Source: Alphaproteobacteria bacterium
GTDB lineage: Bacteria > Pseudomonadota > Alphaproteobacteria > CACIAM-22H2
Reading direction: 5' to 3'
NCBI GenBank assembly: GCA_017308135.1
Contig: JAFKFM010000010.1
Location: forward strand, 420,296-484,295
DNA: 64,000 nucleotides
The notes under the pieces are model-generated. The model did not search any database. It had not been told where the DNA came from and was given only the letters and a program-made list of their open reading frames with translations. Below, one piece after another: positions 8,833 through 17,579 of this stretch (within the stretch, counting starts at the first letter, position 1; the number at the start of each line of letters is the position of its first letter). A program made the position numbers and the translations under genes.

Positions 8833-9942
8833 ATGAAAGTTCGCGCCGCCGTCGCTTGGGAAGCGGGCAAGCCGCTTGAAATCGAAACCGTCGATCTCGA
8901 AGGCCCGCGCGAGGGCGAAGTCCTGGTCGAGGTGAAGGCGACCGGCATCTGTCACACCGACAAATACACGTTGTCGGGTGCCGATCCCGAAGGTCTATTT
9001 CCGGCGATTCTGGGCCATGAAGGTGCGGGCGTGGTGGTCGAAGTCGGCCCCGGCGTGAAGAGCCTGAAGAAGGACGATCACGTCATTCCGCTCTACACGC
9101 CCGAATGCCGCCAGTGCGAATACTGCCTGTCGCGCAAAACCAATCTCTGCCAGGCGATCCGCACGACGCAGGGAAAGGGCTTGATGCCCGACGGCTCCAG
9201 CCGCTTCTCCTGCCGCGGCAAGACGATCCATCACTATATGGGCACGTCGACCTTCGCGAACTACACCGTGCTGCCCGAAATCGCGCTGGCGAAAATCCGC
9301 CCCGACGCGCCGTTCGACAAGGTTTGCTATATCGGCTGCGGTGTGACGACCGGCATCGGCGCCGTCATCTACACCGCGCGCGTGCAGCCGGGTTCGCGCG
9401 TCGTCGTGTTCGGCCTGGGCGGCATCGGCCTCAACGTCATCCAAGGCGCCAAGATGGTGGGTGCCGAGATGATCGTCGGCGTCGACATCAATCCGGGCCG
9501 CGAGAAGCTCGCGCGCAAATTCGGCCTGACGCATTTCGTCAATCCGAAGGACGTGAAGGGCGATATCGTCGGCCATTTGGTGGAACTCACCAAAGGCGGG
9601 GCCGACTACACATTCGAATGCGTCGGCAATCCCACGCTGATGCGCCAAGCGTTGGAGTGCTGCCACAAGGGCTGGGGCGTTTCGACGATCATCGGCGTGG
9701 CCGCCGCCGGTCAGGAAATCTCGACCCGGCCGTTCCAGCTCGTCACCGGCCGCGTGTGGCAGGGTTCGGCCTTCGGCGGGGCGCGCGGTCGCACCGACGT
9801 GCCGAACATCGTCGACTGGTACATGGACGGGCGGATCAATATCGACGACATGATCACGCACACCATGCCGCTCGAAAAGATCAACGACGCCTTCGACCTG
9901 ATGACGAAGGGCGAGTCGATCCGCTCGGTGGTGATCTACTGA
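8833..9942 (+). CDS. adhC: S-(hydroxymethyl)glutathione dehydrogenase / class III alcohol dehydrogenase
   Basis: This zinc-dependent, NAD-linked cytosolic enzyme oxidises S-hydroxymethylglutathione, formed from formaldehyde and glutathione, to S-formylglutathione. The 369-residue protein has the catalytic zinc ligands in TGICHTD and GHEGAG with the later Cys in IGCGVTTG, the structural zinc cluster in [16 protein letters not shown], and the dinucleotide-binding turn [10 protein letters not shown]. Length and motifs match class III ADH throughout. I start at 8833 (MKVRAAV), preceded by GGAG at the right distance; an in-frame Met at 8767 would add 22 unconserved residues. The stop overlaps the start of fghA, which encodes the next enzyme in the pathway, so the two are co-translated. 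Confidence 0.95.
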   Translation: MKVRAAVAWEAGKPLEIETVDLEGPREGEVLVEVKATGICHTDKYTLSGADPEGLFPAILGHEGAGVVVEVGPGVKSLKKDDHVIPLYTPECRQCEYCLSRKTNLCQAIRTTQGKGLMPDGSSRFSCRGKTIHHYMGTSTFANYTVLPEIALAKIRPDAPFDKVCYIGCGVTTGIGAVIYTARVQPGSRVVVFGLGGIGLNVIQGAKMVGAEMIVGVDINPGREKLARKFGLTHFVNPKDVKGDIVGHLVELTKGGADYTFECVGNPTLMRQALECCHKGWGVSTIIGVAAAGQEISTRPFQLVTGRVWQGSAFGGARGRTDVPNIVDWYMDGRINIDDMITHTMPLEKINDAFDLMTKGESIRSVVIY

Positions 9943-10787
9943 TGTCGGCGATCGAGACGATCTCCGCCCATCGCTGCTTCGACGGCACGCTGGGTTACTA
10001 CAAGCACCAATCGGCCGAGACGAAGACGGCGATGAAATTCGCCGTCTTCGTGCCGCCGCAAGCCGCGAAGGGGAAGGTGCCCGCGCTCTATTTCCTCGCG
10101 GGCCTCACCTGCACCGAAGAGACGTTCATGATCAAGGCGGGCGCGCAGCGTTTCGCCGCCGAACACGGGATCATGCTCGTCGTGTGCGATACGTCTCCGC
10201 GTGGTCTCGGCCTGCCGGGCGAGGATGCGGATTGGGATTTCGGCACGGGGGCGGGGTTCTATCTCGACGCGACGGCCGAGCCGTGGGCCGGTCATTATCG
10301 GATGTTCTCGTATGTGAATTCCGAACTGCCCGGCATCGTCGAAGCAAATTTCCCGGCGTTGCCGGGTATACGCGGTATCTCCGGCCATTCGATGGGCGGG
10401 CATGGCGCGCTGACCATCGGTTTGCGCGCGCCGGAAAATTGGCGTTCGGTCTCGGCTTTCGCGCCGATCTCGAATCCCGTTGCCGTGCCGTGGGGCGAGA
10501 AGGCGTTCGGCAATTATCTCGGCCCCGACCGCGCGGCGTGGAAAGCGTGGGACGCGTCCGAGTTGATGCGCAAAGCGCCGCGAACGGACACGATCCTGGT
10601 CGATCAAGGCATGTCGGACCAGTTCCTGACCAGTCAGCTTCATCCCGAAGCGTTGGAACAGGCGGCGGCCGCATCGGGACAAAAACTCGTCCTCAACCGG
10701 CGCGACGGCTACGACCATTCCTATTGGTTCATTCAGAGCTTCGTCGCCGATCACATCGCGTTTCACGCGAAGGCGCTGAAGGCATAG
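9942..10787 (+). CDS. fghA: S-formylglutathione hydrolase
   Basis: This 281-residue esterase-D family enzyme hydrolyses S-formylglutathione to formate and glutathione, completing glutathione-dependent formaldehyde detoxification. Typical signatures are YFLAGLTCTEETF near residue 50, the nucleophile elbow GHSMGGHGAL, the acidic residue in LVDQGMSDQFL and the His in DGYDHSYWFI. The ATG at 9942 shares its A with the TGA of adhC, so the pair is translationally coupled. Formate made here can feed both formate dehydrogenases encoded later in this window. Confidence 0.95.
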   Translation: MSAIETISAHRCFDGTLGYYKHQSAETKTAMKFAVFVPPQAAKGKVPALYFLAGLTCTEETFMIKAGAQRFAAEHGIMLVVCDTSPRGLGLPGEDADWDFGTGAGFYLDATAEPWAGHYRMFSYVNSELPGIVEANFPALPGIRGISGHSMGGHGALTIGLRAPENWRSVSAFAPISNPVAVPWGEKAFGNYLGPDRAAWKAWDASELMRKAPRTDTILVDQGMSDQFLTSQLHPEALEQAAAASGQKLVLNRRDGYDHSYWFIQSFVADHIAFHAKALKA

Positions 10788-10800
10788 GCCCCAACGAAAA

Positions 10801-10822
10801 ACGGCCCCCGCGAGGGAGCCGT
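10801..10822. terminator. Candidate terminator hairpin after fghA
   Basis: ACGGC and GCCGT arms, plus an inner CCC/GGG extension across one mismatch, close a GCGA tetraloop 13 bases after the fghA stop. The plus strand lacks a T-run after it, whereas the minus strand would read TTTTTCG, so it is only a candidate, possibly bidirectional. Confidence 0.35.
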
Positions 10823-10851
10823 CTTGCCGCTGGTACATCCGCAGTCGGCCG

Positions 10852-10871
10852 ATCCACCGTGGTCGGTGGAT
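10852..10871. repeat. Perfect 7-bp inverted repeat
   Basis: ATCCACC and GGTGGAT flank a 6-base spacer, 30 bases beyond the preceding hairpin. It could be a second terminator stem or a protein-binding site. Nothing else is seen in the 10788-11080 gap apart from this, the previous hairpin and the operator at 11024. Confidence 0.5.
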
Positions 10872-11023
10872 GCACATATAATGGGTATGGCCGGGGCAAA
10901 GCGCAAGTCCCGCCACACTCAAATCATTGCAATCATGTGAATATTTCGTCGGGACGCGAGCGGTGGGGGTGCGGCGCCGCCCGGCCAACCAGTGCTAGTG
11001 CCGCGCGGCCGGCTTGAACATCG

Positions 11024-11047
11024 ATCTATGTTATCGGTAACATAGAT
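11024..11047. promoter_or_regulatory. LacI-family operator over the promoter of the sugar-acid dehydratase
   Basis: A perfect inverted repeat has arms ATCTATGTTA and TAACATAGAT around a 4-base centre TCGG. Its core ATGTTATCGGTAACAT closely resembles operators of the gluconate repressor GntR of the LacI family (established: ATGTTACC-type half sites). It overlaps a candidate promoter, TTGAAC at 11014-11019 and TAACAT at 11038-11043. The gene two positions downstream encodes a GntR-like LacI regulator, the obvious ligand-responsive repressor for this site. Confidence 0.75.
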
Positions 11048-11080
11048 CCCACGCGACGAAGATCGCGAAAAGGGGGATGG

Positions 11081-12259
11081 ATGTCCGCGAATTTGAAACA
11101 AGACAAGCGCGCCTGCCGCATCACCAAGGTCACGACCTATGTGGTCGGCATGCGCTGGCGCAACTGCGTGTTCGCCCAGATCGAAACCGACGAAGGCATT
11201 CGCGGCATCGGCGAAGGCTCGCTCGAATACCAGCCCCAGGCGGTGGCGGCGGCGATCGATCAGCTTGCCGCGCGCTATGCGATCGGCCGGTCGGTCTTCG
11301 GCGTCGAGAAACTCTGGCACGACGTGTTGCGCAACGAGTTCATGCATTCGCCGATCATCAACAGCGCGGCCGCGGCGTTGGAAATGGCGATGTGGGACGT
11401 TGCGGGCAAGGCGCTGGGCCGCCCGGTCTACGAACTTCTGGGCGGCAAGGTGCACGATGTGCTGCCGGCTTACGCCAACGCCTGGTACGGCGTGGGCAAA
11501 ACGCCGGCCGAAATCGGTGCGGCCGCCAAAGCCGCCGCCGCGAAAGGCTATCGCGGCTTGAAGTTCGATCCGTTCGAGGATGCGGGGCGCGAACCCGACA
11601 AGGCATCGATCCGGCGTGCAGCCGCGATCGTCGAAGTGGTGCGTGGCGGCGTGGGGCCCGATGTCGACCTGATGATCGACGCGCATGGCCGTTTCAGCCC
11701 CGGGGCGGCGATCGCCGTGGCGCGCGATCTCGAACCTTACGATCTGTTCTGGTTCGAGGAGCCGTGCGATCCCGAAAATGCGGCCTCGCTCGCCGCCGTC
11801 GGGCGCAACATGAAAACGCGCTTGGCGACGGGGGAACGCTGCACCAGCCGCGCGGCCATGGTCAATCTGCTGGAGACGCACGAAGTGGACGTGCTGCAGC
11901 CCGACATCATCCATGTTGGCGGCATCATGGAATCGAAGAAGATCGCCGCGATGGCCGACGCCTATTACGCGCCGGTGTCGTTCCACAATCCGTTCGGGCC
12001 GGTGGCGACGGCGGCGGCCGTCCAACTCGATGCCTGCACGACGAATTTTTTCATGCAGGAATCCTTCTGCGAATACGACGTGCCTTATCGCTTCGATCTG
12101 GTCGAACACGCGCCCAAACCGGTCAATGGCACCTATCTGGTGCCCGACCGTCCGGGGCTGGGGATCGGTGAGTTCCGGCCGGACGTGGCGAAGCAATATC
12201 CCTTCGATCCCGACGCGTTTCTGCCGCTGTTCACCGATCGCTGGTCGTCGCGGTTCTGA
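11081..12259 (+). CDS. Enolase-superfamily sugar-acid dehydratase (galactonate dehydratase-like)
   Basis: This 392-residue protein belongs to the mandelate racemase/muconate lactonizing enzyme group, which abstracts a proton next to a carboxylate with Mg2+; in the galactonate/gluconate dehydratase branch this removes water from an aldonate to give a 2-keto-3-deoxy acid. Visible features are the capping N-domain, the barrel Lys region GLKFDPF, metal ligands in DAHGRF, WFEEP and GER, then QPDIIHVGG and the His-bearing loop FHNPFGP. AGGGGGA precedes the ATG at 11081. The operator at 11024 and the LacI/GntR-type regulator 5 bases downstream suggest induction by a sugar acid such as gluconate or galactonate. 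The exact substrate is not readable from sequence alone. Confidence 0.75.
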   Translation: MSANLKQDKRACRITKVTTYVVGMRWRNCVFAQIETDEGIRGIGEGSLEYQPQAVAAAIDQLAARYAIGRSVFGVEKLWHDVLRNEFMHSPIINSAAAALEMAMWDVAGKALGRPVYELLGGKVHDVLPAYANAWYGVGKTPAEIGAAAKAAAAKGYRGLKFDPFEDAGREPDKASIRRAAAIVEVVRGGVGPDVDLMIDAHGRFSPGAAIAVARDLEPYDLFWFEEPCDPENAASLAAVGRNMKTRLATGERCTSRAAMVNLLETHEVDVLQPDIIHVGGIMESKKIAAMADAYYAPVSFHNPFGPVATAAAVQLDACTTNFFMQESFCEYDVPYRFDLVEHAPKPVNGTYLVPDRPGLGIGEFRPDVAKQYPFDPDAFLPLFTDRWSSRF

Positions 12260-12264
12260 CCGGC

Positions 12265-13281
12265 ATGACGAAGCGCGAGCAGAACTTTCCCCGCATGGCG
12301 GAGGTGGCGAAGCTCGCCGGCGTCACCGTCATGACCGTATCGCGCGCGTTGCGCAGCCCGGCGAAAGTGGCGCCCGATACGCTCGCGCGCATTCACGCGG
12401 CGATCGAGCGAACGGGCTACGTGCCCAACGCGCTGGCGGGTGCCTTGTCGGCAGGCGGCGGGGGCAAGACGATCACCGCACTGATCCCCACGATGCAGCA
12501 CGCGATCTTCGCCGATACGATCGCCGGTCTGTCGGCGGCTTTGCGCCCCGAAGGCTATCACCTTGTCTTGGGCGAGACGGGTTACCTGAGCGAGGAGGAG
12601 GACGCGCTGGTCGCGGCGTTCCTTTCGCGCCGGCCGGAAGGCTTTTTGCTGACCGGCGTTACGCGTTCGCCGCGCGCGCGCGAATTGTTGAAGCGCGCGA
12701 ACGTGCCGGTCGTCGAAACATGGGAACTGACCAACACGCCGATCGATATGGTCGTCGGTTTTTCGAACGAAAAGGCCGCGCACGAAATGACGGCCTGGCT
12801 TGCGGGGCGCGGCTATAAGCGCATCGCCTTCGTCAGCGGCCCGTCGCGGATCAACGAACGCGCGCGGCGACGGGAAGTCGGCTACCGGCGTGCGCTCAAG
12901 GAACTTGGCTTGCCCGTGTTGAAAATCTTCACCATTGGCGCGCCGGCCGCCCCGCAAGTCGAAGACGGTGCGGCAATTCTTCCGGAAGTGTTGGCGGAGA
13001 AGCCCGACGCGATCTTCTTCACCAGCGATATTTATGCGGTGGGTGCGATCCAGGAAGCGAAACGGCGCGGCATCGCCGTGCCGACGGAGCTTGGGATCGC
13101 GGGTTTTCACGATCTCGCCATCGCAACGGTGATCGAACCGAAGCTCACGACCGTTCATGTGCCCGGCCGGGAGATTGGGTATATCGCGGGGCGGAATATC
13201 CTCGCGCGCATCAGGGGCGAACCGGCCCCGCAATTGAGCGCGATCCCGTTTTCGATCGTCGCGCGCGACAGCACGAAATAG
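12265..13281 (+). CDS. LacI-family transcriptional regulator (GntR/gluconate-type)
   Basis: The 338-residue protein has an N-terminal helix-turn-helix with the LacI signature MAEVAKLAGVTVMTVSRAL at residues about 11-29 and a hinge helix around PNALAGALS. A periplasmic-binding-like effector domain follows, with VVETWEL and MVVGFSN segments typical of the gluconate-repressor branch. Members release DNA when a sugar acid binds. It starts 5 bases after the dehydratase gene, so both probably form one autoregulated unit controlled by the palindrome at 11024. Confidence 0.85.
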   Translation: MTKREQNFPRMAEVAKLAGVTVMTVSRALRSPAKVAPDTLARIHAAIERTGYVPNALAGALSAGGGGKTITALIPTMQHAIFADTIAGLSAALRPEGYHLVLGETGYLSEEEDALVAAFLSRRPEGFLLTGVTRSPRARELLKRANVPVVETWELTNTPIDMVVGFSNEKAAHEMTAWLAGRGYKRIAFVSGPSRINERARRREVGYRRALKELGLPVLKIFTIGAPAAPQVEDGAAILPEVLAEKPDAIFFTSDIYAVGAIQEAKRRGIAVPTELGIAGFHDLAIATVIEPKLTTVHVPGREIGYIAGRNILARIRGEPAPQLSAIPFSIVARDSTK

Positions 13282-13287
13282 ATGTCG

Positions 13288-13315
13288 TAAAGGGAGCCGC
13301 AAGCGATTCCCTTTA
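13288..13315. repeat. Inverted repeat abutting the doxX-like ribosome binding site
   Basis: TAAAGGGA and TCCCTTTA form a perfect 8-bp stem with a 12-base loop in the 44 bases between the LacI gene and the DoxX gene. The 3' arm runs into AAAGG, the presumed ribosome binding site. It may be a terminator without a T-run, or may mask translation of the next gene. Confidence 0.55.
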
Positions 13316-13325
13316 AAGGTGCGAC

Positions 13326-13730
13326 ATGAAAATTTTCCGTGAAGTCGCGGCGATGCCGCAGATGGCGTTCTTCGGCCGCGTTCTGCTGACGCTGCCGTTC
13401 TGGTTGAGCGGCTTGGTCAAGGCGCTCGACTTCGGCGGGGCGACGGCCGAGATGGCCCATTTCGGCCTGACGCCGGCGGCGCTGTTCGCGGCGGCAGTCA
13501 TCGTCGTGCAACTCGGCGGGTCGGCGGCCGTGATTCTCGATCGCTTTACCTGGCTGGGGGCGGGCGCGCTCAGCGTGTTCACCGTTCTCGCCAACGTGGT
13601 CGCGCATCGCTTTTGGGAAATCGAGGATCCGGTGGCGCGCTTCCACGACATGGCGCAATTCATCACCAATGTCGCGATGATCGGCGGCTTCATCCTGGCG
13701 GCGGCGTTGGCGGAGCGGCCGCGCGCGTAG
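13326..13730 (+). CDS. DoxX-family inner-membrane protein
   Basis: The 134-residue protein has four hydrophobic segments (about residues 15-32, 45-65, 75-92 and 108-128) and the DoxX signature RVLLTLPFWLSGLVKALDF near the start. DoxX-like proteins are small membrane proteins, some linked to quinone or thiol redox and oxidative-stress responses, but most are uncharacterised. AAAGG lies just before the ATG, partly within a hairpin. Its link with the flanking genes is unclear. Confidence 0.7.
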   Translation: MKIFREVAAMPQMAFFGRVLLTLPFWLSGLVKALDFGGATAEMAHFGLTPAALFAAAVIVVQLGGSAAVILDRFTWLGAGALSVFTVLANVVAHRFWEIEDPVARFHDMAQFITNVAMIGGFILAAALAERPRA

Positions 13731-13788
13731 GCGTCGCGGCGCGGCGCGCTTATCGCTATAAGACTCCGGGGAAACGCGGAGCAACCGA

Positions 13789-14865
13789 ATGAAGACCTAC
13801 AAGATCGCGGCGATTCCGGGCGACGGTATCGGCGGGGAAGTCGTTTCGGCGGGCGTGGAAGTGCTCGCCGCCATTGCCAAGCGCGACGGCAAATTCGCCT
13901 TCGCCGTCGATCATTTCGATTGGGGCGGCGATTTCTACAAGCGCCACGGCCGCATGATGCCGGAGAACGGCCGCGATCTGATCCGCAAGCACGACGCCAT
14001 CTTGTTCGGTTCGGCCGGGCATCCGGACATTCCCGATCACGTGACGTTGTGGGGCTTGCGCCTGGCGATCTGTCAGCCCTTCGATCAATACGCGAATGTC
14101 CGCCCGACGCGCATTCTGCCCGGCATCAAATCGCCCTTGCGCGATGTCGGCCCCGATCGGCTCGACTGGGTGATCGTGCGCGAGAATTCGGAAGGCGAGT
14201 ACGCGGGCGTGGGCGGGCGGGCCCATCAAGGCTCGCCGCTGGAGGTCGCGACCGACGTCGCTATGTTCACGCGCGCAGGCGTTGCGCGCATCATGCGCTA
14301 CGCGTTCAAGCTGGCGCGTTCGCGCCCGCGCAAAAAACTGACCGTCGTCACGAAGTCGAACGCTCAGCGCCACGCGATGGTGATGTGGGACGAGATCGCG
14401 GCCGAGATTGCGGCGGAGTTCCCGGATGTCGCCTGGGACAAGATGCTGGTCGACGCGATGACCATGCGCATGGTGATGAAGCCCGAGACGGTCGATACCG
14501 TCGTCGCGACCAATCTTCACGCGGACATCCTGTCGGATCTCGCCGCGGCGTTGGCGGGTTCGCTCGGCATCGCGCCGACGGCCAATCTCAATCCCGAGCG
14601 CGAATTCCCGTCGATGTTCGAGCCGATCCACGGTTCGGCCTTCGACATCATGGGGAAGGGCATCGCCAATCCGATCGGCACGTTCTGGTCGAACGTCATG
14701 CTGCTCGAACATATCGGCGAGGCGGCGGCTGCCGCGCGCCTGATGAAGGCGATCGAGCGCGTGACCGCCAATTCGCGTTTCCACACGCCGGATCTGGGCG
14801 GCAAAGCGCGCACGGTCGAGGTGACAGCGGCGGTGATCGACGCGATCGGTGCCGAGAACGCCTAG
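13789..14865 (+). CDS. Tartrate dehydrogenase / D-malate dehydrogenase-like decarboxylating enzyme
   Basis: The 358-residue protein is in the isopropylmalate/isocitrate dehydrogenase family, which oxidises and decarboxylates 2R,3S-hydroxyacids with NAD(P)+ and a divalent metal. It shows IPGDGIGGEV at the start, GHPDIPDHVTLWGLRL and YANVRPTR in the substrate region, IVRENSEGEY, then KSNAQRH, the metal Asp in LVDAMTMRMV and the nucleotide loop FEPIHGSAFDI. The pattern fits the tartrate/D-malate (TtuC, DmlA) branch better than LeuB, because HPDIPDH replaces the LeuB loop. GGAG precedes the ATG. Its stop shares a base with the GTG start of the acyl-CoA dehydrogenase gene, so the two are co-expressed. 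Tartrate use is also suggested by a D-tartrate dehydratase gene at 49127. Confidence 0.8.
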   Translation: MKTYKIAAIPGDGIGGEVVSAGVEVLAAIAKRDGKFAFAVDHFDWGGDFYKRHGRMMPENGRDLIRKHDAILFGSAGHPDIPDHVTLWGLRLAICQPFDQYANVRPTRILPGIKSPLRDVGPDRLDWVIVRENSEGEYAGVGGRAHQGSPLEVATDVAMFTRAGVARIMRYAFKLARSRPRKKLTVVTKSNAQRHAMVMWDEIAAEIAAEFPDVAWDKMLVDAMTMRMVMKPETVDTVVATNLHADILSDLAAALAGSLGIAPTANLNPEREFPSMFEPIHGSAFDIMGKGIANPIGTFWSNVMLLEHIGEAAAAARLMKAIERVTANSRFHTPDLGGKARTVEVTAAVIDAIGAENA

Positions 14866-16475
14866 TGACGATTGCGTCCGCCAATGCTTGCGCCGCCGCG
14901 GCCGGCGGAATCCTGGCTGACGCGAAACGCGCGGTCGCGGCGCGTGTTGAGGGCTTGAGCGGCGCGGCGCTCGACGCCGCGCAGCGCGCGACGCATGGCC
15001 TCGCTTGGGTCGCGACCTATGCGACTGCGATCGAACAGATCGCGCGTTATCTCGCGGCGCTTGAACCGCCCGGCGAACTCGAAACCGATCTCGCTTGCGT
15101 TTTGCTGGGCGAGTATATGGCGCAGCTCGCCGGCGGCATCCCGATGAGCCAGGGGGAGATTGTCCGGCCCGTCGATCTCGGCTTAACGGCGGCGCAGATC
15201 GCGTCGCGCTTGGCGCCGGTCGAGAGTTTTCTGACCCAGGCGAACACGTCCGAACGGCGCGCGCGCATCGCGCAAGCCTTGGCGGCGGGCCAAGAAGCGC
15301 AGGATACGCTCGACGAGACTTTGCGCGCGATGCGCGCGGAGATGCGCAAGTTCACCGCCGCCGAGATCGACGGCAAGGCGCATCGCTGGCATCTCGACAA
15401 CGCCTATATTCCGCTCGACACGATCGGGAAGATGGCGGCGCTGGGCGTATTCGGGCTGACGCTGCCGGAAGAATATGGCGGGCTTGGCCTCGGCAAAGTG
15501 TCGATGTGCGTCGTGTCCGAAGAACTTTCGCGCGGCTATATCGGTGTGGGCTCGCTCGGCACGCGCGCCGAAATCGCGGGCGAGCTGATTTTGGGCTCGG
15601 GCACGCAAGCGCAGAAGCAGCGCTTTCTGCCGGGGATCGCGTCGGGCGCGATCTTGCCGACGGCGGTATTCACCGAGCCCGATACGGGCTCGGACCTCGC
15701 CGCGATCCGCACGCGCGCGGTGCGCGAGGGCGATGTCTATAAGGTCTACGGCAACAAGACGTGGATCACCCATCCGGTGCGCGCCGATCTGATGACGCTG
15801 TTGGTGCGTACGGATCCCGCAAGCAAAGATCATCGCGGTTTGTCGATGCTGCTGGCCGAAAAGCCGCGCGGGAACGACGCCGATCCTTTTCCCGCGCAGG
15901 GTATGTCGGGCACGGAGATCGAAGTCCTCGGCTATCGCGGCATGAAGGAATACGAGATCGCCTTCGATGGGTTCAAGGTGAAGGCCGAGAATCTGCTCGG
16001 CGGCGTGGAAGGCGAGGGCTTCCGCCAGTTGATGCGCACCTTCGAAGCCGCGCGCATCCAAACGGCCGCGCGCGCCGTGGGCGTGGGGCAGGCGGCGTTG
16101 GATACGGCGCTCGGCTATGCGAATGCGCGTACGCAGTTCGGGCGCAAGATCGCGGCGTTCCCGCGCGTCGCCGACAAGATCGCGATGATGGCGGCCGAGT
16201 TGCTGGCGGCGCGCGCGCTGACCTATCACGCCGCGCGCGAGAAGGATTCCGGGCGGCGCTGCGATTTGGAAGCGGGCATGGCGAAGCTGCTGGCCGCGCG
16301 CGTGGCATGGGCCAACGCCGACAACGCGGTGCAAATCCACGGCGGCAACGGTTTCGCGCTGGAATTCCCGGTGTCGCGCCTGCTGTGCGACGCGCGCATC
16401 TTGAGCATTTTCGAAGGGGCCGCCGAGATTCAGGCCCAGATCATCGCGCGCCGTCTGCTCGACGGCGCCAATTGA
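14865..16475 (+). CDS. mcd: (2S)-methylsuccinyl-CoA dehydrogenase-type acyl-CoA dehydrogenase
   Basis: The 536-residue flavoprotein has an acyl-CoA dehydrogenase core (about residues 165-535) with an N-terminal extension of roughly 160 residues, a hallmark of Mcd from the ethylmalonyl-CoA pathway, which oxidises methylsuccinyl-CoA to mesaconyl-CoA. Core motifs include LPEEYGGLGLG, TEPDTGSDLA, the FAD/substrate segment YGNKTWITH, QIHGGNGFALEFPVSRL and FEGAAEIQAQII. The extension contains THGLAWVATYATAIEQ and GGIPMSQGEIVRP, as I recall from Mcd proteins. The start is GTG at 14865, sharing G with the preceding TAG; the longer upstream frame is a shadow of the tartrate dehydrogenase gene. If right, the cell assimilates C2 units without isocitrate lyase. 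A generic acyl-CoA dehydrogenase is the alternative. Confidence 0.77.
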   Translation: MTIASANACAAAAGGILADAKRAVAARVEGLSGAALDAAQRATHGLAWVATYATAIEQIARYLAALEPPGELETDLACVLLGEYMAQLAGGIPMSQGEIVRPVDLGLTAAQIASRLAPVESFLTQANTSERRARIAQALAAGQEAQDTLDETLRAMRAEMRKFTAAEIDGKAHRWHLDNAYIPLDTIGKMAALGVFGLTLPEEYGGLGLGKVSMCVVSEELSRGYIGVGSLGTRAEIAGELILGSGTQAQKQRFLPGIASGAILPTAVFTEPDTGSDLAAIRTRAVREGDVYKVYGNKTWITHPVRADLMTLLVRTDPASKDHRGLSMLLAEKPRGNDADPFPAQGMSGTEIEVLGYRGMKEYEIAFDGFKVKAENLLGGVEGEGFRQLMRTFEAARIQTAARAVGVGQAALDTALGYANARTQFGRKIAAFPRVADKIAMMAAELLAARALTYHAAREKDSGRRCDLEAGMAKLLAARVAWANADNAVQIHGGNGFALEFPVSRLLCDARILSIFEGAAEIQAQIIARRLLDGAN

Positions 16476-16478
16476 TCG

Positions 16479-17579
16479 TTACGCGGCGGCGGGGCGCAAC
16501 CCCGGTACGCCGATATCGGCCTTCCCGGCGAAGATCGCAGGATCGACGCCGTGACGTTCGTAGATCGGCGTCATTTCGGGTGCGGCGAGGAACACGAACT
16601 CGCCGTCGCGCCAGAATTCGCGGCCGTCGAAGGCGATCGTCGGGTCGAAGACCTGGCCGCAAATCTCGCCGGGGCCGCGCCCGCACATATGGAAATGCGC
16701 GTAGCGCGGGCTGCCGAACGCGACCGAGGCCCAGCGATGGATATCGTCCAGCGCCTTGCCCCGGAACGCGGTGCCGGGATTGATCCCGGCATGCCAGGAA
16801 TCGACGGTCAGCGGATCGACGCCGAAATGCGCGCCGACGCGGGCGAAGTGCTTCTCGACATGCGCGCCTTGCGCGCCGCCGAACGCGGCGATGGCGCCGT
16901 TGGCGATCGTCACTTCGACGGTGCCGCTAAGCGGCTGCACGTCGTCGGGATAAGGATGCGTATAGGTCGAGGTGAGCGCATGGGTCAGCGCCAACGTGCC
17001 GCTGGCCGCGCGCGCCGACAAAGCCGGGAAAATCATCACCGGGAAATTCAACACGGTGAAATTCGCGAAGCGCGACACGTCGAGCCCGCCGGCGAAATCG
17101 AATTCCAGCGCGCTACCCGCCGGGCAGACGAGCGTTGCCTTGCGCGCGCCCGCGATCGCGTTCAGGAACGCTTGATGCGCGTCCTTCTGGAAGCCATAGG
17201 GCACGCGCGCAAAGGGCGTTTCCAGATCGGCGGCGTCGAGCAGATAGCACATCGTGCGCGATGCCTTGCCCGGCAGATCCTTGAAGCGGATGCGATCGCC
17301 GAAGCGCGACAGGAAGATCGCGTGGTCGGCGGCCGTCAGGGCTTGCGAGACATTCGCCGGCATGTCGTCGGGATCGGCATCGGGGGCGGTCTCGACGATC
17401 CGCGCCTTGGCGCCGCGCGCGTCGATCGCCGTGATCAGCCACGCGGTCACGCGCGGGTCGTAATGGCGCTCGCCCGCAGGTTCGACCAGCACGGCGACAT
17501 CGTCGTCCTTGGCCACGCCGAGCGCCGCCCCGAGAAGATTCTCGAGCGCTTCGGCGGCGAGGGCGGGGATGGCGGTCAT
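16479..17579 (-). CDS. Peptidase M29 / NicX-like metalloprotein
   Basis: The 366-residue protein resembles the family that contains thermophilic aminopeptidase T (M29) and 2,5-dihydroxypyridine dioxygenase NicX. An N-terminal alpha/beta half is followed by a C-terminal half with several candidate metal-binding residues: His in DSWHAGINPG, Glu/His in HVEKHFARVGAHFG and the His-rich AHFHMCGRGPGEIC, then FDPTIAFDG. Whether it is a hydrolase or a dioxygenase cannot be decided here. No signal peptide is visible. A TATAGT box ends only about 9 bases before the ATG at 17579, so the message may be nearly leaderless. Its end lies 3 bases from the convergent end of the mcd gene. Confidence 0.45.
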   Translation of the reverse strand: MTAIPALAAEALENLLGAALGVAKDDDVAVLVEPAGERHYDPRVTAWLITAIDARGAKARIVETAPDADPDDMPANVSQALTAADHAIFLSRFGDRIRFKDLPGKASRTMCYLLDAADLETPFARVPYGFQKDAHQAFLNAIAGARKATLVCPAGSALEFDFAGGLDVSRFANFTVLNFPVMIFPALSARAASGTLALTHALTSTYTHPYPDDVQPLSGTVEVTIANGAIAAFGGAQGAHVEKHFARVGAHFGVDPLTVDSWHAGINPGTAFRGKALDDIHRWASVAFGSPRYAHFHMCGRGPGEICGQVFDPTIAFDGREFWRDGEFVFLAAPEMTPIYERHGVDPAIFAGKADIGVPGLRPAAA

